Origin: Indolivaga capnocytophagoides DSM 22835
GTDB taxonomy: Bacteria > Bacteroidota > Bacteroidia > Bacteroidales > Dysgonomonadaceae
Assembly (NCBI RefSeq): GCF_000426485.1
Contig: NZ_AUFL01000015.1
Coordinates: forward strand, 62,001-126,000
Direction: 5' to 3'
Length of the DNA stretch: 64,000 nt
Position numbers and translations under genes: made by a program. Each line of letters opens with the position of its first letter. The stretch's first letter is position 1. Of this stretch, positions 53,740 through 62,529 are shown in pieces. The notes beneath the pieces were generated by a model that saw only the letters and a list, made by a program, of their open reading frames with translations, did not search any database and was not told the DNA's origin.

Positions 53740-53760
53740 AAAATAGGTCTGAGACCTTAA
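53740..53760 (+). repeat. Dispersed palindromic element, copy 18
   Basis: AATAAAATA then core GGTCTGAGACC at 53746-53756 and TTA; seven bases separate the core from the GSCFA ATG. Confidence 0.82.
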
Positions 53761-53763
53761 TAT

Positions 53764-54750
53764 ATGGAATTCAGAAAAAAGATAGATATACCACGTTCCG
53801 GTTTGACTGTCGGGCATCAGGATAAAATGCTGATGTTCGGTTCGTGTTTTGCCGAAAATATCGGAAGATATTTGCTCGAAAATAAATTCGATGTTAATGT
53901 AAATCCATTTGGGGTTTTATACAACCCTTCGTCTATTAGTCAATCCGTGCGCTTTCTGCTGGATGAAAAAGTTTTTACCCGATCCGATATTTTTAAGCAG
54001 CAGGGCGTTTTTCGGTCTTACAGTCATCATAGTGTATTTAGCGAAATAGATGAAGACCGTTTTCTGCTATCAATCAACAATGTCTGTCAAAAAGCATCAG
54101 CCGATTTACGAGAAGCAGATGTGTTGCTGATAACTTTCGGAACGTCTTATGTTTATCGGTTGAAGGAATCGGGAGCAATCGTTGCAAATTGCCATAAATC
54201 TCCGGCTTCGGATTTTGACCGCTTCCGTTTGTCTGTTTCTGATATTGTGAATGACTGGACAGATCTGATTGAGGTTCTGCTTTCGAAGAATCCGGATTTA
54301 AAGATTTTATTTACCGTAAGTCCTATACGCCACTGGAAAGATGGAGTCCATAACAATCAGTTGAGTAAGTCGGTATTGTTATTGGCAATAGATGAATTGC
54401 AGCGGGCCTTTCCTGCAGTTTTTTATTTCCCGTCTTACGAAATAGTGCTTGATGAGCTTCGCGATTATCGCTTTTATTCGGACGATATGATTCATCCGAA
54501 TGATATGGCTATTCGATATATTTGGAGTATTTTTGCAGATACATTTTTTGACGATATAACTAAACAGGTTAATACGCAATGGCAGAGTCTCCATAGAGCA
54601 ATTTTGCACCGTCCCTTTAACGAGGATACTCCGGAGCATCAACAATTTTTAAGGCAAACTTTGTTAAAGCTCCAATCTTTCAGAGAGAAATATCCTTACT
54701 TTGATTGTTATAACGAAATAGAGTTGTTGGAGAATAGAATCAGTCAATAA
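53764..54750 (+). CDS. GSCFA-domain protein
   Basis: A 328-residue protein named for its motif, seen here as MFGSCFAENIGRYL near residue 28. LITFGTSYVYRL and FTVSPIRHWKDG, then DDMIHPNDMAIRYIW (with Asp and His), are the later blocks of this SGNH-hydrolase-related family. The family is common in Bacteroidota and has been tied to cell-wall or glycan contexts, but its reaction is not established. It lies 70 bases upstream of murF-alr on the same strand. Confidence 0.85.
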   Translation: MEFRKKIDIPRSGLTVGHQDKMLMFGSCFAENIGRYLLENKFDVNVNPFGVLYNPSSISQSVRFLLDEKVFTRSDIFKQQGVFRSYSHHSVFSEIDEDRFLLSINNVCQKASADLREADVLLITFGTSYVYRLKESGAIVANCHKSPASDFDRFRLSVSDIVNDWTDLIEVLLSKNPDLKILFTVSPIRHWKDGVHNNQLSKSVLLLAIDELQRAFPAVFYFPSYEIVLDELRDYRFYSDDMIHPNDMAIRYIWSIFADTFFDDITKQVNTQWQSLHRAILHRPFNEDTPEHQQFLRQTLLKLQSFREKYPYFDCYNEIELLENRISQ

Positions 54751-54820
54751 CTACTTGATAACTAATGGCTTTAAAGCCTGTATATATTATTTAAGAAATT
54801 GCTTTTACTCTAAAAAGAAG

Positions 54821-57292
54821 ATGGCATACAAGATAGCGGATATAGCTAAAACACTAAAAATTAAAGAAATTGCTTTTCCTGACTATAAGATCAGTCATTT
54901 ACTGACCGATAGCCGGGAAGTTTTTAATCCTGAAGAAACATTATTTTTTGCGCTGAAAACGAAAAATAATGACGGGCATAAATACATCGAAGAGCTGTAT
55001 AAACTCGGTATTCGGAACTTTGTGGTAGATACAATTGCCCCAGAATGGAGCAATTTGCAGGCAGTGAATTTCCTACAAGTAAAAAACACATTGCAGGCAT
55101 TACAGGCTGCAGCGACATTTCATCGCGACCATTTCAAAATACCGATAATAGCTATTACCGGAAGTAACGGAAAAACTATCGTAAAAGAATGGATTTATCA
55201 GCTGCTGGGTTCCGAACGTCGTATCACTCGTTCGCCCCGTAGTTATAACTCGCAGATAGGTGTGCCTTTATCGGTTTGGCAGTTGAATGAAAATACAGAG
55301 ATAGGCCTTTTCGAAGCCGGTATTTCTATGCCTAACGAGATGGCTAAATTGCAGCGTATTATCCAACCTACTATCGGAGTATTCACCAATATTGGAGATG
55401 CCCATCAGGAAAACTTTCAGAATCTGAAACAAAAATGCCTCGAAAAGTTAGAATTATTTATCAATTGCGATGTTATAATTTGTGAAGAAGGAAATCAACT
55501 GCTCGATGAATGTATGCAGTCTGCTTGCCTTTCTCAGAAGCGTTTTACATGGTCTTACAATCTGAGATCATCAAGCCCTCTGCTTATACAGAGCATCGAC
55601 CGTTCCGAAACAGTTTCGTATATCACATACTCGTTTCTGGGGTTACCATTTACAATAGAACTGCCTTTTGTTGACGATGCTTCTATCGAGAACGTAACCA
55701 GTGCTATAGCCGTATCTCTTTATCTCACCACTTCTATCGACATTATCCAAAAGAAAGTGCGTCAGCTCGAACCGGTAGCTATGCGTCTGGATGTGCGTCA
55801 GGGAAAGAATCAGAATATTATTGTAAACGATACTTACAACTCCGATATTAATTCGTTAAAGATCGCCCTTTCTTTCCTTGGACAGCAGGCAACCGAGGAA
55901 TCTCAAAAGAAAACATTGATATTATCCGATATATTGCAGTCGGGGTATTCCGATGAGGCTTTGTACCGCTCGGTTCTTGATTCGGCGAGAGCTGCTAATG
56001 TCGAGAAGATCATCGGTGTTGGTAAGCATATTTCGCAGCAGCAGCAAATATTCGAAAATATTCCTCACGCTTTTTTCGAAACGACCGAAGAATTTATCGA
56101 ATCGGGTATTTGGAACGATTTCCATGCCGAAACCATATTACTGAAAGGTTCCCGCAGTTTTGAATTTGAACGTATTGCCGAATTGATCGAACAGAAAACC
56201 CACGAAACGGTCTTAGATATTAATCTGGACGCTGTGGTGCATAACTTCAAATTTTACCGTTCACGTTTGAAACCCGAAACTAAAATGATATGTATGGTTA
56301 AGGCCGATGCATACGGTTCGGGCTCTGTTGAGGTTGCTAAAATATTGCAGTATCACAAGTGTGATTATTTTGCAGTTGCCATTGCCGAAGAAGGCAGTTT
56401 ATTGAGAAAATCGGGTATAAAGACTCCTGTGATTGTTTTAAACCCTGAAGTAGGTGGATTCAACCAGCTTTTCGAGTCATACCTTGAACCCGAAGTGTAT
56501 AATTTCAGAATATTGGATGCTTTTATACGGGAAGCACAACGCCGTGGTATTTCGGATTTTCCCATCCATATTAAGATGGATACAGGAATGCACCGCTTAG
56601 GATTTACCGAAGAAGATTTACCCAGATTAGTAGATCGGCTTACTTCACAAAAAGCATTAAGGGTTGTGTCTACCTTCTCTCATCTGGCGGCAAGCGAAAG
56701 CTGGTCTTTTGATGATTTTACTATACAGCAGATTTCTATATTTAAAAAGCTGGCAGGTATGCTTCAAGATGGATTGGGATATCCTGTATGGCGTCATATC
56801 CTCAACTCAGCCGGAATGGAACGCTTTCCTGAAGAGCAGATGGATATGGTACGGTTAGGTATCAGTCAGTATGGCATCAGTGCAAGCGGACTTTCGGGCT
56901 TACGAAATGTGTGCACTTTGCGTACTACCATATTGCAGATTAAACATATAAAAGCTGGAGAAACGGTTGGCTACGGGCGTAAAGGCAAAGTCGAGCACGA
57001 TTCGGATATCGCAACCCTGCGTATCGGATATGCCGATGGGCTGAGCCGTCAGTTCGGAAACGGAGCCGGACATGTGCTTATCAAAGATAAACTTGTTCCG
57101 TTTGTGGGCAATGTCTGTATGGATTTATCGATGGTTGATGTAACCGGACTGGATGTAAAAGAGGGAGAGTCGGTTATTATCTTTGGGGATGATCTCCCTG
57201 TGACGGAATTAGCCAAAACAATTAATACGATTCCTTACGAAATACTGACTTCGGTTTCGTCAAGGGTTAAGAGGATTTATTTCAGGGAATAG
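54821..57292 (+). CDS. Bifunctional UDP-MurNAc-tripeptide:D-Ala-D-Ala ligase / alanine racemase
   Basis: 823 residues from the ATG at 54821; an in-frame TTG 66 bases upstream is less likely. The N-terminal half is MurF: IAITGSNGKTIVKEW (ATP loop, about residue 108), ITRSPRSYNSQIG and NDTYNSDINS. The C-terminal half (from about residue 465) is Alr: CMVKADAYGSGS holds the PLP lysine, and GYGRKGKV and RIGYADGLSR lie near the catalytic tyrosine. One polypeptide thus makes D-Ala and adds D-Ala-D-Ala to the cell-wall precursor. Ends at a strong terminator. Confidence 0.95.
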   Translation: MAYKIADIAKTLKIKEIAFPDYKISHLLTDSREVFNPEETLFFALKTKNNDGHKYIEELYKLGIRNFVVDTIAPEWSNLQAVNFLQVKNTLQALQAAATFHRDHFKIPIIAITGSNGKTIVKEWIYQLLGSERRITRSPRSYNSQIGVPLSVWQLNENTEIGLFEAGISMPNEMAKLQRIIQPTIGVFTNIGDAHQENFQNLKQKCLEKLELFINCDVIICEEGNQLLDECMQSACLSQKRFTWSYNLRSSSPLLIQSIDRSETVSYITYSFLGLPFTIELPFVDDASIENVTSAIAVSLYLTTSIDIIQKKVRQLEPVAMRLDVRQGKNQNIIVNDTYNSDINSLKIALSFLGQQATEESQKKTLILSDILQSGYSDEALYRSVLDSARAANVEKIIGVGKHISQQQQIFENIPHAFFETTEEFIESGIWNDFHAETILLKGSRSFEFERIAELIEQKTHETVLDINLDAVVHNFKFYRSRLKPETKMICMVKADAYGSGSVEVAKILQYHKCDYFAVAIAEEGSLLRKSGIKTPVIVLNPEVGGFNQLFESYLEPEVYNFRILDAFIREAQRRGISDFPIHIKMDTGMHRLGFTEEDLPRLVDRLTSQKALRVVSTFSHLAASESWSFDDFTIQQISIFKKLAGMLQDGLGYPVWRHILNSAGMERFPEEQMDMVRLGISQYGISASGLSGLRNVCTLRTTILQIKHIKAGETVGYGRKGKVEHDSDIATLRIGYADGLSRQFGNGAGHVLIKDKLVPFVGNVCMDLSMVDVTGLDVKEGESVIIFGDDLPVTELAKTINTIPYEILTSVSSRVKRIYFRE

Positions 57293-57314
57293 GTCATTCT
57301 ATTTTCACTTAATA

Positions 57315-57360
57315 ATACGGTCATACAATTCTGAACAAATTGTATGACCGTATGTTATTT
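57315..57360 (+). terminator. Terminator after murF-alr
   Basis: ATACGGTCATACAATT (57315-57330) pairs perfectly with 57338-57353 around a 7-base loop and is followed by a T-rich run. Confidence 0.85.
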
Positions 57361-57440
57361 ATTTTAGTTAAATAATGTAATCTATAAATATATAATTGTT
57401 TCGACAACTATATTTGTGATTAAATAAAGAAGATAAATAA

Positions 57441-57458
57441 AAAAGGTCTGAGACCTTG
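57441..57458 (+). repeat. Dispersed palindromic element, copy 19
   Basis: Core GGTCTGAGACC at 57445-57455 with AAAA before and TTG after; the usual tail is absent. The core ends 18 bases before the TolC-family ATG. Confidence 0.8.
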
Positions 57459-57473
57459 CTTAGCACTCATTCT

Positions 57474-58895
57474 ATGGAAAAACGATATTTTCTGGGTATT
57501 CTGCTTTTTGTTTCAATAAGTATTTCCCCTATGATGGGGCAAAGAATTTTGAATCTTGACGAGGTTCGGGATCTCGCCATACAAAACAATAAGAATCTGA
57601 AAATGGCTTCGGAGCAGGAGCGTGTCGCCTTCTATAATAAGAAAGAGGCTTTCTCTAAATATTTACCCGAAGTGTCGATGATAGGAGCTTATCTCCGCAA
57701 TCAGAAAAATCTTCAATTAATATCTTCATCAGCTATTCCGTCCTCTATAACTATGCCCGATTTGAGTTCGTTAGGTATCCCTATACCTGCCGGAACAGAA
57801 ATACCTATTCCTGACGAGATTCGGGATAAGATACGCAGTGTCGGCGAAGTGGATATCAAAAATGTATGGGTCGGAGGTGTTACATTGATTCAGCCGTTGT
57901 TTATGGGCGGAAAAATCGTTGCTTATAACGATATAATGAAAAATTCGCAGGCTCTGGCAGCTGCACAAAAAGATACAAAGTTACAGGATATTATAACCGA
58001 AGTAGATGCCGGATATTGGCAGGTTGTATCCCTTGCCTATAAGAAAGAACTGGCAGAGTCATACAAATCTTTATTAGAAAAGATGCATTCCGATATTTCA
58101 ACGATGGAGCAAGAAGGGGTTGCGACAAAAGCAGATGTATTATCTGTAGCTGTAAAACTCAACGAAGCGGATATGACACTTACTAAAGTTGATAACGGAT
58201 TGGCTCTCTCCCGTATGGCTCTGAATCAGCTTTGTGGACTATCGATTGATGAGAACGTGAAATTGTCGGACGAAAACAATAGGGAAACGGTATCGAACGA
58301 ATTATATACACCCGAACTGGTTTCTGTTGAAGAAGCTCTGGTTAATCGCTCGGAGCTGAAAAGTCTGGAATTGGCTACAAAAATTTATAAAGGAAAAGAA
58401 CGGGTTGCTCGATCGGAATTTATGCCTAATCTGGCTTTTATGGCCAGTTATTTGTATACAAATCCGAGTTCGTTTGATGGATTTGATACCAAATTCGGGG
58501 GAATGTGGACTTTGGGGCTTACGCTGAAAGTTCCACTGAATTTCATGTCGAGCTCATCGAAATACAATGCGGCTAAAGCTGAAACCCGGATTCAGGAGTA
58601 TAAGCTCGACGAAGCTAAAGAGAAAATAGAACTACAGGTAAATCAGACAAATTTTAAACTCAATGAGGCTTATAAAAAATACACCTCATCAGAGAAAAAT
58701 ATGGAGAAAGCTGATGAGAACTTGCGCTATGCAACAGTGGGGTTTGAAGAAGGTGTAATTCCTGCTTCAGATGTGCTGGCTGCTCATACAGCGTGGCTTT
58801 CGGCTCATTCGGAGCTTATTGATTCGAAAATTGATATTCGGTTATGTAAGGTATATCTGAATAAGGCTCTGGGACGTAATTTACTGAATAAGTAG
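57474..58895 (+). CDS. TolC-family outer-membrane efflux protein
   Basis: 473 residues from the ATG at 57474; an in-frame TTG at 57456 lies inside the palindromic element context. Signal peptide ends near PMMGQ. Two OEP repeats follow: ILNLDEVRDLAIQNNKNL (about 25) and VEEALVNRSELKSLELATKI (about 280), each with long helices that form the periplasmic channel. It is first in the operon with an HlyD-type adaptor and two ABC-2 permeases and would be the outer-membrane exit of that exporter. Confidence 0.92.
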   Translation: MEKRYFLGILLFVSISISPMMGQRILNLDEVRDLAIQNNKNLKMASEQERVAFYNKKEAFSKYLPEVSMIGAYLRNQKNLQLISSSAIPSSITMPDLSSLGIPIPAGTEIPIPDEIRDKIRSVGEVDIKNVWVGGVTLIQPLFMGGKIVAYNDIMKNSQALAAAQKDTKLQDIITEVDAGYWQVVSLAYKKELAESYKSLLEKMHSDISTMEQEGVATKADVLSVAVKLNEADMTLTKVDNGLALSRMALNQLCGLSIDENVKLSDENNRETVSNELYTPELVSVEEALVNRSELKSLELATKIYKGKERVARSEFMPNLAFMASYLYTNPSSFDGFDTKFGGMWTLGLTLKVPLNFMSSSSKYNAAKAETRIQEYKLDEAKEKIELQVNQTNFKLNEAYKKYTSSEKNMEKADENLRYATVGFEEGVIPASDVLAAHTAWLSAHSELIDSKIDIRLCKVYLNKALGRNLLNK

Positions 58896-58905
58896 GGTTG
58901 GGGAC

Positions 58906-59040
58906 AGGGTCATGACCCTCTTCTGATTTTTATCTATAAGAAAGTTACAAGTTGCTTTGCCCTGCGGGCAGTACGAGTTACAAGAAAAAAAGTAGCATCC
59001 AAAAAGCGTACATAAAGCGTGTAACCTTTGTAACCTTTTT
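58906..59040 (+). repeat. 240-bp dispersed repeat, copy E (short), with a GGGTCATGACCC palindrome
   Basis: AGGGTCATGACCCT (58906-58919) resembles a changed palindromic core just past the TolC stop. TTTTATCTATAAG then leads to TGTAACCTTTGTAACC, the two ends of the 240-bp family with most of the middle missing. No gene is present in this spacer. Confidence 0.55.
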
Positions 59041-59083
59041 TTATATTAAATAACTGATAATAAATGATGTAAAAAATAAAAAT

Positions 59084-60073
59084 ATGAGTGCACAAGATAA
59101 CAAATCGGGCTCTAAACTAATTCCTATTCTTGGGTTTGCCGCTGTAATAATAGGAGCAGCTGTTTACGGTTTTTTCTTCCTCAATCAGGAGGATAACACT
59201 TTGCAAGGCGAAGCCGATATAACCGAAGTTCGTATATCGAGTAAAGTTCCGGGACGTATCGAGAAGTTCTTTGTAGAGGAGGGTGATTATGTAAAGCGAG
59301 GAGATACTCTCGCTATACTTAGTGCTCCCGATATTGTAGCAAAACTCTCTCAGGCCAGTGCCGCAGAACAGGGTGCTGCAGCTCAAAGTGAAAAGGCTCA
59401 GAGGGGAACCCGTTCGGAGCAATTGAAATCGGCTTACGAGATGTGGCAGAAAGCAATTGTGGGCAGCGACATTGCCAAGAAGTCATTTAATCGTGTACAG
59501 AATCTCTTTGATAAAGGAGTTACTACGGCTCAAAAAAGAGATGAGGCGGAAGCGAACTACAATGCTGCTCTGGCTACCGAAAAAGCTGCTAAGTATCAAT
59601 ACGACATGGCTGTAAACGGAGCGCAGAGAGAAGATAAAGAAGCTGCTGCTGCAATGGTTGCCAAAGCAAAAGGTGCTGTTGCCGAGGTAGGGTCTTATAT
59701 AAATGAAACATACCTGATTTCACCGGTTGACGGGCGTATTTCCGATCGTTTCCCCAATGTAGGAGAATTAGTAGGAACGGGGGCTCCCGTGATGAATGTG
59801 ATGGACTTATCGGACAAATGGGGTACCTTTAATATTCGTGAAGATCTTTTAGCCGACTTTAAGGTAGGAGGAGAAATATCAGCATTTGTTCCGGCACTGA
59901 ATAAAGATGTAAAACTGAAAATTTACTATATGAAAGACCTCGGTTCGTATGCAGCCTGGAAGGCGACTAAAACAACCGGAGGTTATGACCGGAAAACTTT
60001 CGAGGTAAGAGGTCGTTTTATCGAAGATCAACCGGATGTATTACCGGGAATGTCAATTATAATAAAACGCTAA
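59084..60073 (+). CDS. HlyD-family periplasmic adaptor (membrane fusion protein)
   Basis: A 329-residue adaptor. One N-terminal membrane anchor (residues 15-33) is followed by the first half of the lipoyl domain (ITEVRISSKVPGRIEKFFVEEGDYVKRGD), an Ala-rich alpha hairpin (about 85-190) and the second half (NETYLISPVDGRISDRFPNVGELV). It links inner-membrane permeases to TolC-type channels. It lies between the TolC-family and ABC-2 permease genes, 6 bases before the first permease. Confidence 0.92.
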   Translation: MSAQDNKSGSKLIPILGFAAVIIGAAVYGFFFLNQEDNTLQGEADITEVRISSKVPGRIEKFFVEEGDYVKRGDTLAILSAPDIVAKLSQASAAEQGAAAQSEKAQRGTRSEQLKSAYEMWQKAIVGSDIAKKSFNRVQNLFDKGVTTAQKRDEAEANYNAALATEKAAKYQYDMAVNGAQREDKEAAAAMVAKAKGAVAEVGSYINETYLISPVDGRISDRFPNVGELVGTGAPVMNVMDLSDKWGTFNIREDLLADFKVGGEISAFVPALNKDVKLKIYYMKDLGSYAAWKATKTTGGYDRKTFEVRGRFIEDQPDVLPGMSIIIKR

Positions 60074-60079
60074 AGACTG

Positions 60080-61249
60080 ATGAGTTTACAAACCGGTTTT
60101 CGGGTAGTTTTCGTTCGTGAGTGTAAGCGGATAATATCTTCCAAGATCTGTATCTGGGGGATGATTATTGCGCCTTTGTTGACATTCGCTATACTTATGT
60201 ATATGATGAGTGCCGGATTGCCGACTAAAATACCTGTAGCTGTTGTCGATCTTGATAATTCGTCTACCTCACGTGCGTTGGTTCGTCAGTTGGATGCTTT
60301 TGCCAAAACCGATATTAAATTTAAGAGCTTGTCGTTTAAAGAAGCCCGTATAGCAATGGAACGTGCCGAAGTATACGGAATCTTTACGATACCGGAGGAT
60401 TTTGCAAAAGATGCTGTATCGGGCAATCGTCCTAAAATAGTGTTTTATACTAATAACGCTTTCTTGATTTCGGGTTCACTCTTGTTTCAGGATATGAAGA
60501 TGATAAGCGTTCTTGCATCTGCATCTGTAGGGTTGAAGATGGGAGAAGCAAAAGGCTATACACAAGGAGAGCTTATGCCTGTGTTACAGCCGATCTCAAT
60601 AGAAGCTCATGTGATAGGTAATCCGATGCTCAATTATTCTGTTTATCTCAACAATGTGCTTACTCCCGGTATTCTTTTTCTGATTCTGGCTATGTTTACG
60701 ATATCGGCTTTAGGGTCGGAGGTAAAATCGGGGACAGGACGTCAACTGCTAGATCTGTCGGGAGGATCTATCGTAAAAGCCGTTTTCGGTAAACTGTTGC
60801 CTTATACGGCTCTGTTTCTCATTTTATCGCTGTTTTTTATGTCGGTATTGTACGGCTATAACCATTTTCCACTTCATTCGGGATTCTGGCCTATGTGTGC
60901 GGCATATCTCTGCCTTATTTTGTCAGCTCAGGGTTTCGGACTTATACTTTTGGCAGTATTCCCCAACTATCGCCTGGCTTTAAGTTCGGCGAGCCTGTTG
61001 GGTATGATATCGTTTTCGATAACAGGCTTTTCATTTGCATCCATGGCTATGAGTCCTATTCTGTACGGATTGAGCTTTCTCTTCCCGTTGAGGCATTTTT
61101 TTCTAATTTATGTGGATCAGGCTCTCAATGGAATTCCGTTAGGGTATTCGGCTTATCATTATGCGGCGTTATTAGGATTCTTCCTGGTAGGGCTTTTGCT
61201 TATGGGGCGTATTCGTAGATTTCTTTATGAGAATGTTTATGAAGAATAA
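60080..61249 (+). CDS. ABC-2 type permease (YhhJ/DrrB-like), first subunit
   Basis: A 389-residue permease. One membrane segment at residues 25-45 is followed by an extracytoplasmic domain of about 130 residues (IPVAVVDLDNSSTSRALVRQLD) and then five to six segments (NVLTPGILFLILAMFTISALGSE onward). This is the ABC2_membrane_3 layout. It pairs with the next gene as a heterodimer. No ATP-binding subunit is encoded in the cluster. Substrate unknown. Confidence 0.88.
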   Translation: MSLQTGFRVVFVRECKRIISSKICIWGMIIAPLLTFAILMYMMSAGLPTKIPVAVVDLDNSSTSRALVRQLDAFAKTDIKFKSLSFKEARIAMERAEVYGIFTIPEDFAKDAVSGNRPKIVFYTNNAFLISGSLLFQDMKMISVLASASVGLKMGEAKGYTQGELMPVLQPISIEAHVIGNPMLNYSVYLNNVLTPGILFLILAMFTISALGSEVKSGTGRQLLDLSGGSIVKAVFGKLLPYTALFLILSLFFMSVLYGYNHFPLHSGFWPMCAAYLCLILSAQGFGLILLAVFPNYRLALSSASLLGMISFSITGFSFASMAMSPILYGLSFLFPLRHFFLIYVDQALNGIPLGYSAYHYAALLGFFLVGLLLMGRIRRFLYENVYEE

Positions 61250-61261
61250 CGATTGAAGATT

Positions 61262-62470
61262 ATGAAAAAATTATTTCTCGATATATATTATGTTTGGATA
61301 AACGAGCTAAAGGTCGTTTTTCGTGATCCTGCGGTTATTCTCCTTTTGGTGATCGTTCCATTATTATACCCTGTGCTTTATGCTTATCTGTACAATAATG
61401 AGGTTGTACATGAAGTGAAAGCTGTAGTGGTTGATGAGTCCAATTCGGCCTTGTCGAGAGAGTTTACGCGAAAAGTTGATGGTGCTGCCGATGTAAATGT
61501 TGTAGCGCATGTAGCCAATATGGAAGAAGCCCGTGAGATGATGAGGAAAAAAGAAGTATACGGTATTATTCTTATCCCTTCTTCTTTCAGTACCGATCTC
61601 AATACAAATAAGCAAACTACAGTAATCCTGTATTCTGATATGAGCAGTATGCTTTTTTATAAGGCCATGATGCTTACCTGTACCGAAGTTTCTCTTGAAA
61701 TGGGAGCAGGCATCAGGGTTCAGGATATGGGATACGGAACGCAGGAGCAGGACCAATCTACTATGCAGGCCGTCGATTATGAATGGGTTCCGTTTTATAA
61801 TGTATCTAACGGGTTTGCCAGTTTTCTGGTTCCCGCTATTCTTATATTGGTTATCCAGCAAACTCTGTTGTTGGGTATCGGTACACTGGTTGGTACGCAT
61901 AACGATAAAAAACGGTTTACCGTGGCATCTCATACTTTTTCGGGACGTGATATTCATCCGTTGAAACTGACTATCGGTAAAGGGTTCTGTTACAGTATGA
62001 TTTACTTTGTTTCATCGGCTTGGGTACTGAGGGTTGTTCCGTATCTGTTCGGACTTCCTCAGATCGGGAGCCCCGAAACTATTGCAGTTTTTCTTTTCCC
62101 CTATATACTTGCAGCATCATTCTTTGCAATGACCTTATCGTATTTTTCTTCTCAGCGGGAGTTTATTATGCTGCTTATTGTATTTACAAGTGTTCCGTTT
62201 CTGTTTTTGTCGGGTATATCGTGGCCCTGGCCGGCAGTTCCCGGTCCTTTAAAGGCAATTGCCTATCTGCTTCCTTCTACTCCCGGAATTCATGGTTTTG
62301 TAAAGATCAATACTATGGGTGCTTCTCTGAGCGATGTCTGGTTTCAGTACGTAATGCTATGGATACATGCTGTTGTGTACTGTGTCTTAGCCACAATGAT
62401 GTATTACTGGTGGATAGACAATTACGATCCAAAGTATAAAGGAAAGCATCCTTCGATTACAAAATTCTGA
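61262..62470 (+). CDS. ABC-2 type permease, second subunit
   Basis: 402 residues from the ATG at 61262; the in-frame TTG at 61253 is unlikely. Same layout as the preceding gene: one segment, an outer domain (VKAVVVDESNSALSREFTRKVD) and a C-terminal membrane bundle (ISWPWPAVPGPLKAIAYLLPSTPG). Similar but clearly distinct from its neighbour, as expected of a heterodimer. Twelve bases separate the two coding regions. A translocating ATPase must come from elsewhere, or the pair works with a distant one. Confidence 0.88.
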   Translation: MKKLFLDIYYVWINELKVVFRDPAVILLLVIVPLLYPVLYAYLYNNEVVHEVKAVVVDESNSALSREFTRKVDGAADVNVVAHVANMEEAREMMRKKEVYGIILIPSSFSTDLNTNKQTTVILYSDMSSMLFYKAMMLTCTEVSLEMGAGIRVQDMGYGTQEQDQSTMQAVDYEWVPFYNVSNGFASFLVPAILILVIQQTLLLGIGTLVGTHNDKKRFTVASHTFSGRDIHPLKLTIGKGFCYSMIYFVSSAWVLRVVPYLFGLPQIGSPETIAVFLFPYILAASFFAMTLSYFSSQREFIMLLIVFTSVPFLFLSGISWPWPAVPGPLKAIAYLLPSTPGIHGFVKINTMGASLSDVWFQYVMLWIHAVVYCVLATMMYYWWIDNYDPKYKGKHPSITKF

Positions 62471-62501
62471 TATTATCGGCTATCGGATAAAAGCCCCATA
62501 C

Positions 62502-62509
62502 TATCTTTG
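62502..62509 (+). promoter_or_regulatory. Candidate -7 box for the DMT exporter gene
   Basis: TATCTTTG (TAnnTTTG), 20 bases before the ATG at 62530. Confidence 0.5.
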
Positions 62510-62529
62510 TATAGTAATTATATTATTTC

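Noticed and set aside
10001-57458. CRISPR array as an explanation for the repeated palindromes
   Set aside because: Copies are kilobases apart, lie in both orientations at gene edges and have no regular spacers or cas genes.
10001-57458. GGTCTC/GAGACC as restriction sites (BsaI-type) as the reason for the repeat
   Set aside because: Conservation extends well beyond the six-base site into arms, the closing TTA and the tail, and no restriction-modification gene is in the window.
61364-61957. 197-residue minus-strand frame opposite the second ABC-2 permease
   Set aside because: It lies wholly antisense to a well-supported permease gene, has no recognisable motif and no promoter; it is a shadow frame.
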